A DNA stretch of 64,000 nt from Lachnospiraceae bacterium (GCA_902363135.1 CABIZF010000002.1:62001-126000), one strand, 5' to 3'; shown: positions 21,237 to 30,917, counted from the stretch's first letter. Notes: generated by a model from the sequence alone, not told the origin. Program-made: numbers and translations.

Positions 21237-23570
21237 TTATGCTCCAAGCCGGTTCATCAGATCCTGCAGGGAATTAGTATCAGATTCTGTTTCATAAGGC
21301 GGCATCTCCGTATCCGGAGATGCTGTTTCTGTATTCAGAGAGTCAGAGCTTTCCTGGTCGGATTCGACTGCCGGGGTTTCTGATTCTGTCTCCGGAAGCA
21401 GCTGATCGAGGATGTCCGGGTAAATAACAATCGGCTCCGACTCCGGAACCGGGATATGCAGCGGACAGTCTTTTTCCGGTTCCGTCCCGACGGCAAAATA
21501 TTCAGTATAGGTGTCGTGGCATCCGTTTTCTATGGAAGGCAGATGGCTCTCCTTGCAGAGCTGAATTTGCCGGACTGACGATGGCGGGGTAAATTCAGAT
21601 GCGGGTAAGGTGCTGTGAATCCGGTTCATCACAGCGGAAAATAGTGTTTTTTGATAGCCGTGACAGCCATCCGGCAGCTCCCTGTTGCTGTCATATCCGC
21701 CCCAGACGCCGCACGTGTAGTAGGGTGTGAAGCCGACGAACCAGATATCCTTGTAGTCCGAGGTCGTTCCGGTCTTTCCGGCGACGGGCTGGCCGGATGC
21801 AGAAACCGTCTGATAGGCTGTACCGGAAGGGTCGGCGACGACGCCTTGCATTGCAGAGGTCAGAAGAAAGGCGGTCGAGTCCTTCAGTACGCGGGTGTTG
21901 TCTCGTCCTGCCAGGGTGCGGGTGTGAAAATCATCCGGTAATTCGTTTGCAGATACAGCATCTGCTTCCAGGTCGGAAAAAGCGTAGAGCACCTCGCCGT
22001 TTCGGTTCAGGATCTTTGTGAAGAACTTCGGCGTCCGGTAAATGCCATCATCTGCGATCGCGGCAAATGCACCGGTGAGCTCTAAATTGCTCACGCCGTC
22101 GGTGATGCCGCCGAGTGCAAGCGGCTGGATACAGTCAGTAGCCGGGCGCAAAGTCGTGATACCGAGGTCCTGCGCATATTGGAATCCGAGTGCGGGGGTG
22201 ATGGCAGTGATGCAACGCGCGGCGGCGATATTGACCGAGCGGGTGATTGCTTCCCGGATCGTGACCGCGCTGCTCGTATCAGCACTGTCCCAGTTACTGA
22301 CCGGTGTGCCATCCTCGTAAAAAAAGGGTGTGTTTTCATAGATAGTGGCGAGTGTTTCGCCGACGGCATCTAAGGCCGGGGCATAAGCGGTGAGGATTTT
22401 AAAGGTGGAGCCGGGCTGGCGCAGCATATCGGTGGCGCGGTTTAAGGTGAGGCTGGCTTTTTTTTCTCCGCGTCCGCCTACGAGTGCACGCACAAGACCG
22501 GTGTGCTGATCCATGAGGACAAGAGATGCCTGCGGTGTTTCTGCAAAGGAGCCTGCGGGGAAATTGGCAGGATTGGAGAACTCTTCATCACAGATCGACT
22601 GTAAAGAGGGATCCTGTGCAGAGTAAATGCGCAGTCCGCCGCTGAAGATGGCCCGGTGCGCCTGTTCCTGTGTATAATGGAGCTCCTGCATGAGTATGTC
22701 TGTGACCTGGGAGATCAGGGCATCTTCATAATAGGAATAGACGTTTTCCCAACCGGATAGCGGATCGGATGCGAGGACACGGTCATACACGGGATCATTC
22801 TCTGCTTTCCGATGTGTATCATGAGAGATGTAGCCCTGTGCTTCCATATAGTTGAGGACAATGAGCTGGCGACGGCGGTTTACTTCCGGAAAAGAAACAG
22901 GATTGTAGCCGGATGGATTTTGCGGGATCGCGGCGAGTACGGCGCATTCGGAGAGGGTGAGGTCTGAGACATCCTTTCCGAAGTAACGCTTTGCGGCGGA
23001 CTGGACGCCGTAGCAGCCAGAGCCTAAGTTGATCGTATTCAGATAATTTTCCAGAATTTCTTCCTTGCTGCTTCGTTTTTCGAGCTGGATCGCAAGGTAC
23101 TGTTCCTGCACCTTGCGGCGCATACGGTCGAGAAATGTGCGCTCGGTCGTCCATTCAGTAAAAACCTGATTTTTGATGAGCTGTTGCGTAATCGTGCTGG
23201 CACCCTCGGAAAAGGAGCCGTTCGTAATACCTTTGAAAAAGGCACGCAGGATGCCGTGGATGTCGATGCCGTGATGCGAGTAAAAGCGTTCATCTTCGAT
23301 TGCGATGACGGCCTGCTGCAGCGCTTTTGGGATTTCATCGAGCGTGACGAGATCCCGGTTGGAGGTGGCAAAAGTGAGGCGGCGCATGTAATTGCCGTTG
23401 GAATCGCAGATATAGGTAGCGGATTCGGATGGAGAGAGAGAGATCGTATCCGGATCGGGAGCGGTAGCGATGAGATACCAGAGTGTCCCGCAGACAATGA
23501 GTACGATCAGACCGGATAAGAGCGCAAGACCGGTCAGAAGCTGTTTTCTGGTAATGTGAATTGATTTCAT
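21237..23570 (-). CDS. Class A penicillin-binding protein (transglycosylase/transpeptidase)
   Basis: A 777-residue bifunctional peptidoglycan synthase. A short cytoplasmic tail and one membrane helix (about residues 10-35) anchor it. The glycosyltransferase domain shows IEDERFY with catalytic E92 and STITQQL; the transpeptidase domain has S388-TFK391 (nucleophile Ser), S445-VN and K599-TG. The last 80 residues are acidic, Ser/Thr/Glu-rich and probably disordered outside the cell. The gene stands alone on the minus strand, convergent with the cytidylate-kinase-like gene and divergent from yigZ. It resembles PBP1a types of Clostridia. Beta-lactams would be expected to acylate S388. Confidence 0.93.
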   Translation of the reverse strand: MKSIHITRKQLLTGLALLSGLIVLIVCGTLWYLIATAPDPDTISLSPSESATYICDSNGNYMRRLTFATSNRDLVTLDEIPKALQQAVIAIEDERFYSHHGIDIHGILRAFFKGITNGSFSEGASTITQQLIKNQVFTEWTTERTFLDRMRRKVQEQYLAIQLEKRSSKEEILENYLNTINLGSGCYGVQSAAKRYFGKDVSDLTLSECAVLAAIPQNPSGYNPVSFPEVNRRRQLIVLNYMEAQGYISHDTHRKAENDPVYDRVLASDPLSGWENVYSYYEDALISQVTDILMQELHYTQEQAHRAIFSGGLRIYSAQDPSLQSICDEEFSNPANFPAGSFAETPQASLVLMDQHTGLVRALVGGRGEKKASLTLNRATDMLRQPGSTFKILTAYAPALDAVGETLATIYENTPFFYEDGTPVSNWDSADTSSAVTIREAITRSVNIAAARCITAITPALGFQYAQDLGITTLRPATDCIQPLALGGITDGVSNLELTGAFAAIADDGIYRTPKFFTKILNRNGEVLYAFSDLEADAVSANELPDDFHTRTLAGRDNTRVLKDSTAFLLTSAMQGVVADPSGTAYQTVSASGQPVAGKTGTTSDYKDIWFVGFTPYYTCGVWGGYDSNRELPDGCHGYQKTLFSAVMNRIHSTLPASEFTPPSSVRQIQLCKESHLPSIENGCHDTYTEYFAVGTEPEKDCPLHIPVPESEPIVIYPDILDQLLPETESETPAVESDQESSDSLNTETASPDTEMPPYETESDTNSLQDLMNRLGA

Positions 23571-23798
23571 TGCGGGAGCTCCTTTTCTGCAGAAAAATTT
23601 CTATAGTCGTAGAATAGTATGTCATGAGGCACTGGTTTTTATGTAATTTCAGTGTGCTTTTATCGATCGCAGGAAAGATGGTCTGTCCATTCTTGCGGAA
23701 CTGTGGTACAATCCATTAAGAAAGCATCCGATTCAGAGGAAGCCGAAACGGTTCTGAACATGGCTGCAAATCGTGAACCGGAGGAAAGAAAAAAGGAT

Positions 23799-24446
23799 AT
23801 GAAACAAATTAAAATCGTATTTGAAGGTGGCGAAGACGAGATTGTTGAGAAGAAGTCCCGCTTTATTGCGACCGTGCGCCCGGTAGAGTCCGAGGAGGAA
23901 GCACTGGATTTTATCACGGCTATGAAGAAAAAATACTGGAATGCGACGCATAACTGTTCTGCATTTGTCGTTGGAGAAAATCAGGAGCTGCAGCGGTGCA
24001 GCGACGACGGTGAGCCGCAGGGGACAGCCGGTCGGCCGATGCTGGATGTCCTGCTTGGCGAGGCAGTACATAATGTGGCAGTCGTCGTGACACGGTACTT
24101 TGGAGGAACCCTGCTTGGCACCGGCGGACTGGTGCGCGCCTATTCCCGGTCTGTACAGGTGGGGCTTGCAGCCAGCAAGATTATCGAAAAGACAGAGGGG
24201 ACACTGCTTAGCATCCGTACGGACTACAATGGCATCGGAAAGATTCAGTACCTGTTAGGACAGCGTGGCCTTACGATCACCGATTCTCAGTACACAGATA
24301 TCGTAGAGCTGGAGACACTCGTGCCGCAGGAGCAGCTGACAGAGCTGAAAGAGGCCATTACGGAAGGGACAAATGGGCGGGCAGCCTTTACAAAGGAAGA
24401 GGCGGTGTGCTTCGCGTTTGTGGACGGGGAGCCGCTGATTTTTTAG
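23799..24446 (+). CDS. YigZ/IMPACT family protein
   Basis: A 215-residue protein with the N-terminal UPF0029/Impact domain (SRFIATVRPVESEEEA, ...ATHNCSAFVVG, CSDDGEPQGTAGRPML, VVVTRYFGGTLLGTGGLVRAYS) and a C-terminal DUF1949-like ferredoxin fold. I choose the ATG at 23799, next to AAAGG; an in-frame ATG at 23760 would add 13 residues. YigZ proteins are widespread; their role is not settled, with links to translation control by analogy to eukaryotic Impact. A 34-base family-2 fragment and a short gap separate it from murI. Confidence 0.88.
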   Translation: MKQIKIVFEGGEDEIVEKKSRFIATVRPVESEEEALDFITAMKKKYWNATHNCSAFVVGENQELQRCSDDGEPQGTAGRPMLDVLLGEAVHNVAVVVTRYFGGTLLGTGGLVRAYSRSVQVGLAASKIIEKTEGTLLSIRTDYNGIGKIQYLLGQRGLTITDSQYTDIVELETLVPQEQLTELKEAITEGTNGRAAFTKEEAVCFAFVDGEPLIF

Positions 24447-24460
24447 GTTTTCTCATTTAC

Positions 24461-24487
24461 GATTACCTTTTGACCCAAACGTCATTA
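24461..24487 (+). repeat. Family-2 repeat fragment
   Basis: ACCTTTTGACCC followed by AAACGTCAT matches the right end of the copies at 10124 and 26249. The left half is missing. Confidence 0.45.
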
Positions 24488-24515
24488 TTACATAGAAAGG
24501 ATTTAAGCAGAAATC

Positions 24516-25361
24516 ATGAGTATTATTATAGAAGAAACACATTCATCCGCCCCGATCGGAGTCTTTGATTCGGGTGTTGGCGGGCTGACGGTGGCGCGCG
24601 AGATCATGCGAAATCTGCCGGACGAACGTATCGTCTATTTCGGAGATACCGCACGTGTGCCATATGGAAGCAAGTCGCAGGAGACGGTCATCCGATATTC
24701 GAAACAAATCGTCCGCTTTTTGCAGACACAGCACGTAAAAGCGATCGTGATCGCCTGCAACACGGCGAGTGCACTGGCGTTGGATGCGATCGAGGGGGAG
24801 CTTGACATTCCGATCCTTGGTGTGCTGCGGCCGGGGGCAAAGGTGGCGGCAGAGACGACAAAAAATAAGCGTGTCGGCGTCATTGCGACGGAGAGCACGA
24901 TTCGAAGTGGGATGTATGGCCGCTATATCAAGGCACATGACCCGGAAATAACCGTCTATGGAAAGGCCTGTCCGCTCTTTGTGCCGCTCGTCGAGGAGGG
25001 GTGGCTGAAGGATCCTGTGACGGAGGAGGTCGCGCGGCGCTATTTGAAGGAGCTGCTGGAAAAGAATATTGATTCCCTGATCCTTGGGTGCACGCACTAT
25101 CCGCTGATCCGCTCGCTGATGCGAAAGATTGTAGGCGACAAGGTTCAGCTTGTGAATCCGGCCTATGAGACAGCACTGGAGTTGGGACGGCTGCTTACCC
25201 GGGAAGGACTTGCAAATGATGGAGGAACAGACTGTGCCGGGGAAAAATATCAGTTTTTTGTGAGTGATGCAGCGGAAAAATTTGCAGAGTTTGCCAATTC
25301 GATTTTGCCGTATGATGTAAAGAAAACAAGAAAGATCAATATAGAGGAGTATGGAGCATGA
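24516..25361 (+). CDS. murI: Glutamate racemase
   Basis: A 281-residue enzyme that makes D-glutamate for peptidoglycan. The paired catalytic cysteines are C81 in ACNTASA and C192 in GCTHYPL; the N-terminus has IGVFDSGVGGLTV and the DTARVPYGSK loop. Length and motifs are standard. AAAGGAT lies about 10 bases before the ATG. Its stop overlaps the DUF1934 gene start (ATGA), a common arrangement in Clostridia. It is cytoplasmic and part of the wall precursor supply with murA at 42893. Confidence 0.95.
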   Translation: MSIIIEETHSSAPIGVFDSGVGGLTVAREIMRNLPDERIVYFGDTARVPYGSKSQETVIRYSKQIVRFLQTQHVKAIVIACNTASALALDAIEGELDIPILGVLRPGAKVAAETTKNKRVGVIATESTIRSGMYGRYIKAHDPEITVYGKACPLFVPLVEEGWLKDPVTEEVARRYLKELLEKNIDSLILGCTHYPLIRSLMRKIVGDKVQLVNPAYETALELGRLLTREGLANDGGTDCAGEKYQFFVSDAAEKFAEFANSILPYDVKKTRKINIEEYGA

Positions 25362-25813
25362 CAGAAGATATACTGATCAGTGTGCGGGGGCTTCACACGC
25401 TGGATATTGAACAGGAAGAGGAAGAGACGGACGAGCTGGAAATGACCATGCCGGGAAAATATTATTTCCGAAACGGAAAGCATTATGTACTGTTTGAGGA
25501 GACCGACGAGGAGAGCCAGAGCGTTGTGAAGAACCGTTTTAAGCTGTCTGAAGACCGGCTTGAGATCTCAAAAAAGGGTGCGATGAATACGACGATGACC
25601 TTCCAGCGCGGAAAGAAGAGCAGCAGCTGGTACGGGACTCCGGTCGGAGATGTGCAGCTCGGCATTGAGGTGACAGACATGCAGCTCATGGAAGGCGAGG
25701 ACGAGATCGAGATGAATGTGGCCTACGCTCTCGAAATGAACAGCGAGCATGTATCAGATTCGAGGATCCGGTTGCGGATCATGGAACGGAACAAGGGACT
25801 GTTCCGGATTTGA
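25358..25813 (+). CDS. DUF1934 domain-containing protein, YwiB-like
   Basis: A 151-residue beta-rich, lipocalin-like protein of the DUF1934/YwiB family. Features are the N-terminal ILISVRGLHT, the central TMTFQRGKKSSSWYGTPVG and a C-terminal ELNSEHVSDSRIRLRI-like strand. No function is known for the family. It is translationally coupled to murI by a four-base overlap. Its stop codon TGA (25811-25813) is supplied by the first bases of a family-1 repeat (TTTGAACGCAG), so the repeat may have set the C-terminus (..LFRI). Confidence 0.85.
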   Translation: MTEDILISVRGLHTLDIEQEEEETDELEMTMPGKYYFRNGKHYVLFEETDEESQSVVKNRFKLSEDRLEISKKGAMNTTMTFQRGKKSSSWYGTPVGDVQLGIEVTDMQLMEGEDEIEMNVAYALEMNSEHVSDSRIRLRIMERNKGLFRI

Positions 25814-25921
25814 ACGCAGATTTCAAGTGCGCGGAGCGACTGCGTTCATGAGCAAGTAGCGAAGCTAGGCCCTGTCAGCAGAGCTGCAGGGATGTAGGGA
25901 TGGATTGAGAATGTCCGCTTT
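25809..25921 (+). repeat. Family-1 repeat, long form with GAACGCAG hairpin
   Basis: TTTGAACGCAG and CTGCGTTC form the left hairpin, followed by ATGAGCAAGTAGCGAAGC, an insert that folds as CCCTG-T-CAGC-AGA-GCTG-CAGGG, and the end GGATTGAGAATGTCCGCTT. The repeat supplies the stop codon of the DUF1934 gene. Confidence 0.85.
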
Positions 25922-25938
25922 ACTCTGGCGAAACAACA

Positions 25939-25972
25939 AAAAGAGGAAGTACAGGCCTGTACTTCCTCTTTT
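25939..25972. terminator. Bidirectional terminator between convergent genes
   Basis: A perfect stem AAGAGGAAGTACAGG / CCTGTACTTCCTCTT (25941-25970) with A-rich and T-rich flanks on both sides. Confidence 0.85.
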
Positions 25973-25983
25973 ATTAATTATAT

Positions 25984-26226
25984 TTACTGTGCCAGCGCCT
26001 GCTTCAGTGCCTTCGCCAGCTGATCCGGACAGGAGGTCGGGCGGGAACCACAGAGGATACCTTCCAGACGGGAGATTGCCTCCTCAGCCTTCATGCCTTC
26101 CACGAGCTTTGCCACGCCCTGTGTGTTGCCAGAGCATCCACCCACGAACTCTACATGCTTGATCACATCGCCGTCAAGCTCCACATTAATTGCCTGTGAG
26201 CAGGTTCCTTTTGTCTTGTATACCAT
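25984..26226 (-). CDS. TSCPD domain-containing protein
   Basis: An 80-residue protein with the C-terminal motif PTSCPDQLAKAL and an upstream GGCSGNTQGV segment. The TSCPD domain is known from the C-terminus of some class II ribonucleotide reductases and as free-standing proteins of about 80-90 residues, as here. The cysteines suggest metal binding or redox function, not proven. AAGGAGG lies 8 bases before the ATG. It is a single minus-strand gene. Confidence 0.85.
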   Translation of the reverse strand: MVYKTKGTCSQAINVELDGDVIKHVEFVGGCSGNTQGVAKLVEGMKAEEAISRLEGILCGSRPTSCPDQLAKALKQALAQ

Positions 26227-26248
26227 AAAAAATTCCTCCTTATTGTTT

Positions 26249-26345
26249 GTTATGATACAAGGGTTAAAAGATCATGCGTTTCATGCTTGCATGAAAAAAC
26301 ATGACTTATTGACCCGCAAAATACCTTTTGACCCCAACATCTTGT
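26249..26345 (+). repeat. Family-2 repeat, medium copy
   Basis: TTATGATACAAGGGTTAAAAG at the left and CCTTTTGACCCCAACATC at the right flank a CATGCTTGCATG hairpin and CATGACTTATTGACC. The ends also share TTATGA / GTTATAA. It fills the first third of the 400-base gap before mtnN; the rest of that gap holds only a TATAAT box at 26558-26563. Confidence 0.65.
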
Positions 26346-26632
26346 TATAAAGTTATAAAAGTGTACGTATGAAAAGATGTTCACCGTACCTTCTAATTGA
26401 AAAGAAATCTCAGGAAGAGATTCCCAAGCACAGTATAGCGGGTTTATGGAAAATATTCAAGTAAGAATTGCGAGGATATCCCACACGGGCGAGGTGCGTG
26501 GCAAACAGGAAGTGACTCAGAGAAAGAATGGGACTGGCATTCTTCTTTAAAAACGTTTATAATGGCGACAGGTACGCCCGTCGCAACCGACATCAGGGCG
26601 GATAGCAAAGTACGGAAAGGAGTTTTATTATA

Positions 26633-27334
26633 ATGAAGAAAATCGGAATTATCGGAGCAATGGATGTAGAAGTAGAGCGTCTCAAGGCAGATATGACTGT
26701 CACGCGGCAGATCACAAAGGCGCAGATGCATTTCTGTGAGGGAACTTTAAAGAATCAGCCGGTCGTGGTCGTGCGCAGTGGAATCGGAAAGGTAAATGCA
26801 GCTGTGTGTACGCAGATTCTTGTGGATGAATTCGGCGTGGATGCAGTGATCAATACGGGAATTGCAGGCTCTTTAAATGCACAGATTGATATCGGCGACA
26901 TCGTGATCTCGACCGATGTGCTGCACCACGATATGGATGCTGTAAACTTTGGCTATGCGCCTGGGCAGATTCCGCAGATGGAGGTATTCTCTTTCACGGC
27001 AGACGAGCCGATGGCAGAGCTGGCAGAAAAGGTGTGCCATCAGGTGAATCCGGAGATCAAAGTGTTCCGGGGCAGAGTCGTCAGCGGAGATCAGTTTATC
27101 TCAGACCGCGCGACCAAGGATCGGATCACGGAGCAGTTCCACGGCTTCTGCACGGAGATGGAGGGCGCAGCGATCGCACAGGCTGCCTACCTGAATCAGA
27201 TTCCGTTCATCGTGATCCGGGCGATCTCGGATAAGGCGGATGACAGTGCGTCTGAGGATTACCCGACCTTTGAGAAAAAGGCAGTCGAGCACAGTGTACG
27301 TCTGGTCGAGGGCTTTCTGGCAGCACAGGCGTAA
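26633..27334 (+). CDS. mtnN: 5'-methylthioadenosine/S-adenosylhomocysteine nucleosidase
   Basis: A 233-residue hydrolase that cleaves adenine from MTA and SAH in methionine salvage and methyl-cycle detoxification. It shows GIIGAMDVEVE at the N-terminus, INTGIAGSL, the substrate motif TEMEGAAIAQ and the catalytic Asp in IRAISDKADDSA. GGAAAGGAG is the ribosome site. A TATAAT box at 26558-26563 is the probable -10. It is followed 23 bases later by a frameshifted acyltransferase-like gene, probably co-transcribed. Confidence 0.95.
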   Translation: MKKIGIIGAMDVEVERLKADMTVTRQITKAQMHFCEGTLKNQPVVVVRSGIGKVNAAVCTQILVDEFGVDAVINTGIAGSLNAQIDIGDIVISTDVLHHDMDAVNFGYAPGQIPQMEVFSFTADEPMAELAEKVCHQVNPEIKVFRGRVVSGDQFISDRATKDRITEQFHGFCTEMEGAAIAQAAYLNQIPFIVIRAISDKADDSASEDYPTFEKKAVEHSVRLVEGFLAAQA

Positions 27335-27357
27335 AACAGAGCCGGGAAAGGGATGCC

Positions 27358-28244
27358 ATGACAGAACAACAATTATACACTTTGCTTGAGATGCCTTCTG
27401 AAGCAGTGGAAGCCTTAAATGAGGCAGAGGGGAAACTGAATCTGAAGGAGCTCGCGGCACCGATTGCGGCGCTGACCGATCCGATGCGGTATGACATGGC
27501 AAGAAAGGATCTGGAACAGCAGCTGAGTGATGATTCGAAGGGCTGGAAGATATTGCGCTGCATGTTTGCAGCGATGGTCCATATGAACATTATCAGAAGG
27601 CAGGGATTTCCGAGCAGATGTTTGCAGATACGATGAAATGCTTTCCGAGATTTGTCCGCGAACATAAGGAGTGCTTTGGCGATTATGGATTCGACCGGGC
27701 ATTTTGGCCGGGCCGTCAGCTCTCAATGCTGCTGTTCCGGCTCGGTGCACTGGAGTTTGAGCTGATCCCGGAGGCCAAGACAGATGATGAAGTACCGGAA
27801 AAAGAGGCAGTGCGGGCATTTCACCTGCCGGTGAAGGAGATCGGTGTGCATATCCCGTCGGATGCGGACATCAGTCCGGCACGGGTGCAGATATCGTTTA
27901 TGCTTGCAAATATGTTCTTTGCAAAGTATGTGCCACAGGCTGCCGTGTGCCGCTATACGTGCGAGTCGTGGATGATGAGTCCGGCACTGCAGAGGCTGCT
28001 TCCGCAAACGAGCCGGATTCTGCAGTTCCAGAAGCATTTTACGATAACACACTGGGAAAAAGGCTCGGAGGAGGACTGCTGGCAGTGGGTATTCAGGGCG
28101 GCGAAGGATTGTCCGCTTGAGCATCTGCCGGAGAATACTTCTTTGCAGCGCAGCATGAAGGAATACCTGAAGAATGGCGGAGCAGTCGGGGTTGCAGAAG
28201 CCGTGTGGGACGGAAGCCCATTTTTTGAGGTGACTCAGATATAA
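27358..28244 (+). pseudogene. Acyltransferase domain-containing protein (NAT_N/GNAT_C type), frameshifted
   Basis: Two ORFs, 27358-27636 and 27618-28244, together match one protein of about 295 residues. The first frame runs through KGWKILRCMFAA and then turns into nonsense; the second frame, read back to 27573, continues with DGPYEHYQKAGISEQMFADT and then MKCFPRF, IHIPSDAD-like and LPENTSLQR motifs typical of the two-domain acyltransferase-like family in Lachnospiraceae. The break lies near 27571-27573 and fits a one-base deletion. It could be a real mutation or a sequencing error. The downstream part has no ribosome site of its own near 27618. Confidence 0.75.
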
Positions 28245-28247
28245 ATG

Positions 28248-28425
28248 ATGTTATGATACACGGATTGCTTCGCATTTCATGCTCTCGCAATCCTAAAACA
28301 CCTCAAATCCGCTCATTTTTCTACGAAAAATGGCTACTTTTCGGTGTTTTGCGGGTCAATAAGTCATGCTCTTTCATGCAAGCATGAAATGCATGACCTT
28401 TTGACCCTAGTATCATCATATAAAT
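28248..28425 (+). repeat. Family-2 repeat, long copy
   Basis: An element of about 178 bases bounded by TTATGATAC and GTATCAT. Internal hairpins are GGATTGC / GCAATCC, AAAACACC / GGTGTTTT enclosing CATTTTTC / GAAAAATG, and GGGTCAATAAGTCATGC pairing with GCATGACCTTTTGACCC around TCATGC-AA-GCATGA. It lies between the acyltransferase pseudogene and the next promoter. Confidence 0.75.
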
Positions 28426-28461
28426 GCGAAAATACCGCGAAAAAGTCGAACGATTTTTCTT

Positions 28462-28489
28462 TGCAAAAAAAATAATTGCGGCTATAATG
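28462..28489 (+). promoter_or_regulatory. Promoter of the 28563 membrane protein gene
   Basis: TTGCAA (28462-28467), a 16-base spacer and a perfect TATAAT (28484-28489). Confidence 0.65.
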
Positions 28490-28562
28490 GCGGTACTTGA
28501 GCCGGTGCAGTGAAAGGCGCCGTCGCTGCGGCTCAGATCATTTTCGCAAAGGGGGATTCCAA

Positions 28563-29393
28563 ATGTTACAGTTTATCATGGAACGCAATGTGTTGCTTTA
28601 CGTGCTGGCGGCGGCGTGCGCAGTCGGTGTCATCAGTCAGATGATCTTAAAGGGGATTTATGATCAGCTGATCCGGGATACAAAAAATACAGGAGAACCA
28701 TCCGGGCGTTTTCTTATGCAGCTGCAACAGCGATTTTTGTACTGCACGCACCTCAATGAAAAGGTCGGAGATGTACCGGCTCTGATCAAAAAGAGTCTGT
28801 CAGAGTACCGTTTCTGGGGCATGGGGCTGCACCAGTGGAAGCGGTTTGGTCTTGCGGCATTTAGCCTTGCATTGTCTGCGGCTGTGTGTGGCTGTGCAAT
28901 TCTTGTGCAAAACGGGGCAGATCTGATACGGGACAACCGTTATTTCTGGCTGGGGGCGCTTGTGCTGCTCCTCTTGACAGCAGTCGCAGGGATTTCAGAT
29001 ACCGGATACCGGGAAATGCTGCTGACGGTTGGTCTGACGGACTATCTGGAAAACAGCGGAGCTGTCAAGGACTACAGTGACGCGGCAGGAGAAGAACCGG
29101 AGCCCGAGGCCGTCTATGGAAATACCGTGACACCGACACCGATTGTCTCGGTGTCTGAGGGGCGGAGGGCAAAGCACCGTGCGGCAAGGGCAGAGAGCGC
29201 CGCTGCGGAGACGAAGGCGCAGCAGGAAAAAAGGGAACTGAAGGAGCATCTGGCAAGGGCGAGAGCCGGCATTGCACAGACTGCGGCAGCTGACGAGAAG
29301 GAGAAGGACAGCCGGGCCGAGCTGCTGCGATCGATGGATCCGAAGGAGCAGGAGCGGATTTTGAAGGAAGTGCTCCGAGAGTTCCTTTCGTAG
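28563..29393 (+). CDS. Membrane protein of unknown function with charged C-terminal coiled coil
   Basis: The ATG at 28563 follows AAAGGGGG. The 276-residue protein has a first hydrophobic helix (about residues 8-28), a soluble stretch, and two more helices (about 95-118 and 125-145). The C-terminal 110 residues are Ala/Glu/Lys/Arg-rich, predicted helical and cytoplasmic, ending in KEQERILKEVLREFLS. I do not recognise a named domain. It has its own promoter and is 106 bases from pgi. The layout (membrane anchor plus helical tail) would suit a scaffold or division-associated protein, but that is only a guess. Confidence 0.7.
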   Translation: MLQFIMERNVLLYVLAAACAVGVISQMILKGIYDQLIRDTKNTGEPSGRFLMQLQQRFLYCTHLNEKVGDVPALIKKSLSEYRFWGMGLHQWKRFGLAAFSLALSAAVCGCAILVQNGADLIRDNRYFWLGALVLLLLTAVAGISDTGYREMLLTVGLTDYLENSGAVKDYSDAAGEEPEPEAVYGNTVTPTPIVSVSEGRRAKHRAARAESAAAETKAQQEKRELKEHLARARAGIAQTAAADEKEKDSRAELLRSMDPKEQERILKEVLREFLS

Positions 29394-29499
29394 CGCTTTA
29401 CAAAGACAAAATCGTCTGCTACAATAAATAACGGTTCAAACAAGACAGACGCAGGAAATGACCTGCAGTGATATACAAAACAGTTAAGGAGATGTGGTT

Positions 29500-30849
29500 A
29501 TGGGGAACAAAGTGACATTTGATTATTCCAAGGCATCCTGCTTCGTATCTGAGGCAGAGGTTGCATCGATGGAGAAGCTTGTTGCGGCAGCAAAGGAAGA
29601 GCTGGTATCCAGATCCGGCGCAGGAAATGATTTCCTCGGATGGATTGACCTTCCGGTCGCATATGACAAAGAGGAGTTCGCACGAATGAAGAAGGCGGCA
29701 GAGAAGATCAAGAGCGACAGTGAGGTGCTTCTGGTGATCGGTATCGGCGGTTCCTATCTTGGGGCAAGAGCTGCAATTGAGTTCCTTCGCCACAGCTTCT
29801 ACAATATGGTGCCGCAGTCAGTGCGCAAGACCCCGGAGATTTATTTCGTGGGCAACAGCATCAGCAGCACGTATGTGACACATCTGATGGATGTGATCGG
29901 AGACCGTGATTTCTCCGTCAATATTATTTCCAAGTCCGGCACGACGACCGAGCCGGCGATCGCATTCCGTATCTTCAAGGAAATGCTGGAGAAGAAATAT
30001 GGAAAGGCAGAGGCTGCAAAGCGTATTTATGCGACGACCGATAAGGCAAGAGGAGCATTAAAGCATCTGGCGACGGAGGAAGGCTATGAGACATTCGTGG
30101 TTCCGGATGATGTCGGAGGACGTTTCTCTGTACTGACTGCGGTAGGACTGCTTCCGATCGCTGTCAGCGGCGCAGATATCGACCGCCTGATGGAGGGCGC
30201 AGCTTCCGGAAGAGCACATGCTCTGGAAGCACCGTTTGCAGAAAATGATGCGCTTCAGTATGCGGCACTGCGCAACATCCTGCTGCGCAAGGGAAAGACG
30301 ATCGAGGTACTCGCAAACTATGAGCCGAGCCTGCATTATGTATCCGAGTGGTGGAAGCAGCTTTACGGTGAGAGTGAAGGAAAGGACCAGAAGGGTATCT
30401 TCCCGGCATCGGTTGATCTGACGACCGATCTGCATTCTATGGGTCAGTTTATTCAGGACGGCAGCCGTATTCTCTTTGAGACCGTCCTCAATGTAGAGGA
30501 ATCCAAATGCGAGCTCACGATCAATGAGGAGCCGGTTGATCTGGACGGCCTGAATTATCTGGCAGGCAAGACCGTCGACTTTGTAAATAAGAGTGCAATG
30601 AACGGAACGATCCTTGCACATACCGACGGAAATGTGCCGAACCTGATGGTAAAGATTCCGAAGCAGGATGAGTTTTATCTGGGCGAGCTGTTCTACTTCT
30701 TTGAGTTTGCCTGCGGCGTGAGCGGATACGTTCTTGGTGTGAATCCGTTCAATCAGCCGGGTGTAGAGAGCTATAAGAAGAACATGTTCGCTCTGCTCGG
30801 CAAGCCGGGATATGAGAAGGAGAGAGAGGAGCTTCTTGCGAGACTGTAA
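29500..30849 (+). CDS. pgi: Glucose-6-phosphate isomerase
   Basis: A 449-residue glycolytic enzyme interconverting glucose-6-phosphate and fructose-6-phosphate. Motifs are [25 protein letters not shown] (phosphate binding), the catalytic Glu region [11 protein letters not shown], and the C-terminal [12 protein letters not shown]. The start ATG at 29500 is 9 bases after AGGAG; an in-frame GTG at 29494 is less well placed. It is a single-gene unit with a terminator at 30918. The size fits the shorter Firmicutes type. Confidence 0.96.
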   Translation: MGNKVTFDYSKASCFVSEAEVASMEKLVAAAKEELVSRSGAGNDFLGWIDLPVAYDKEEFARMKKAAEKIKSDSEVLLVIGIGGSYLGARAAIEFLRHSFYNMVPQSVRKTPEIYFVGNSISSTYVTHLMDVIGDRDFSVNIISKSGTTTEPAIAFRIFKEMLEKKYGKAEAAKRIYATTDKARGALKHLATEEGYETFVVPDDVGGRFSVLTAVGLLPIAVSGADIDRLMEGAASGRAHALEAPFAENDALQYAALRNILLRKGKTIEVLANYEPSLHYVSEWWKQLYGESEGKDQKGIFPASVDLTTDLHSMGQFIQDGSRILFETVLNVEESKCELTINEEPVDLDGLNYLAGKTVDFVNKSAMNGTILAHTDGNVPNLMVKIPKQDEFYLGELFYFFEFACGVSGYVLGVNPFNQPGVESYKKNMFALLGKPGYEKEREELLARL

Positions 30850-30917
30850 GAAGCAGGACCGCGCGAAGTGATGGGAGATATGCCAAAGCGACCGGGCGGT
30901 TTCGGAAACGGTGTGTG

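Noticed and set aside
27358..28244. Programmed frameshift in the acyltransferase-like gene
   Set aside because: No slippery heptamer and no downstream structure near 27570; a one-base deletion is simpler.
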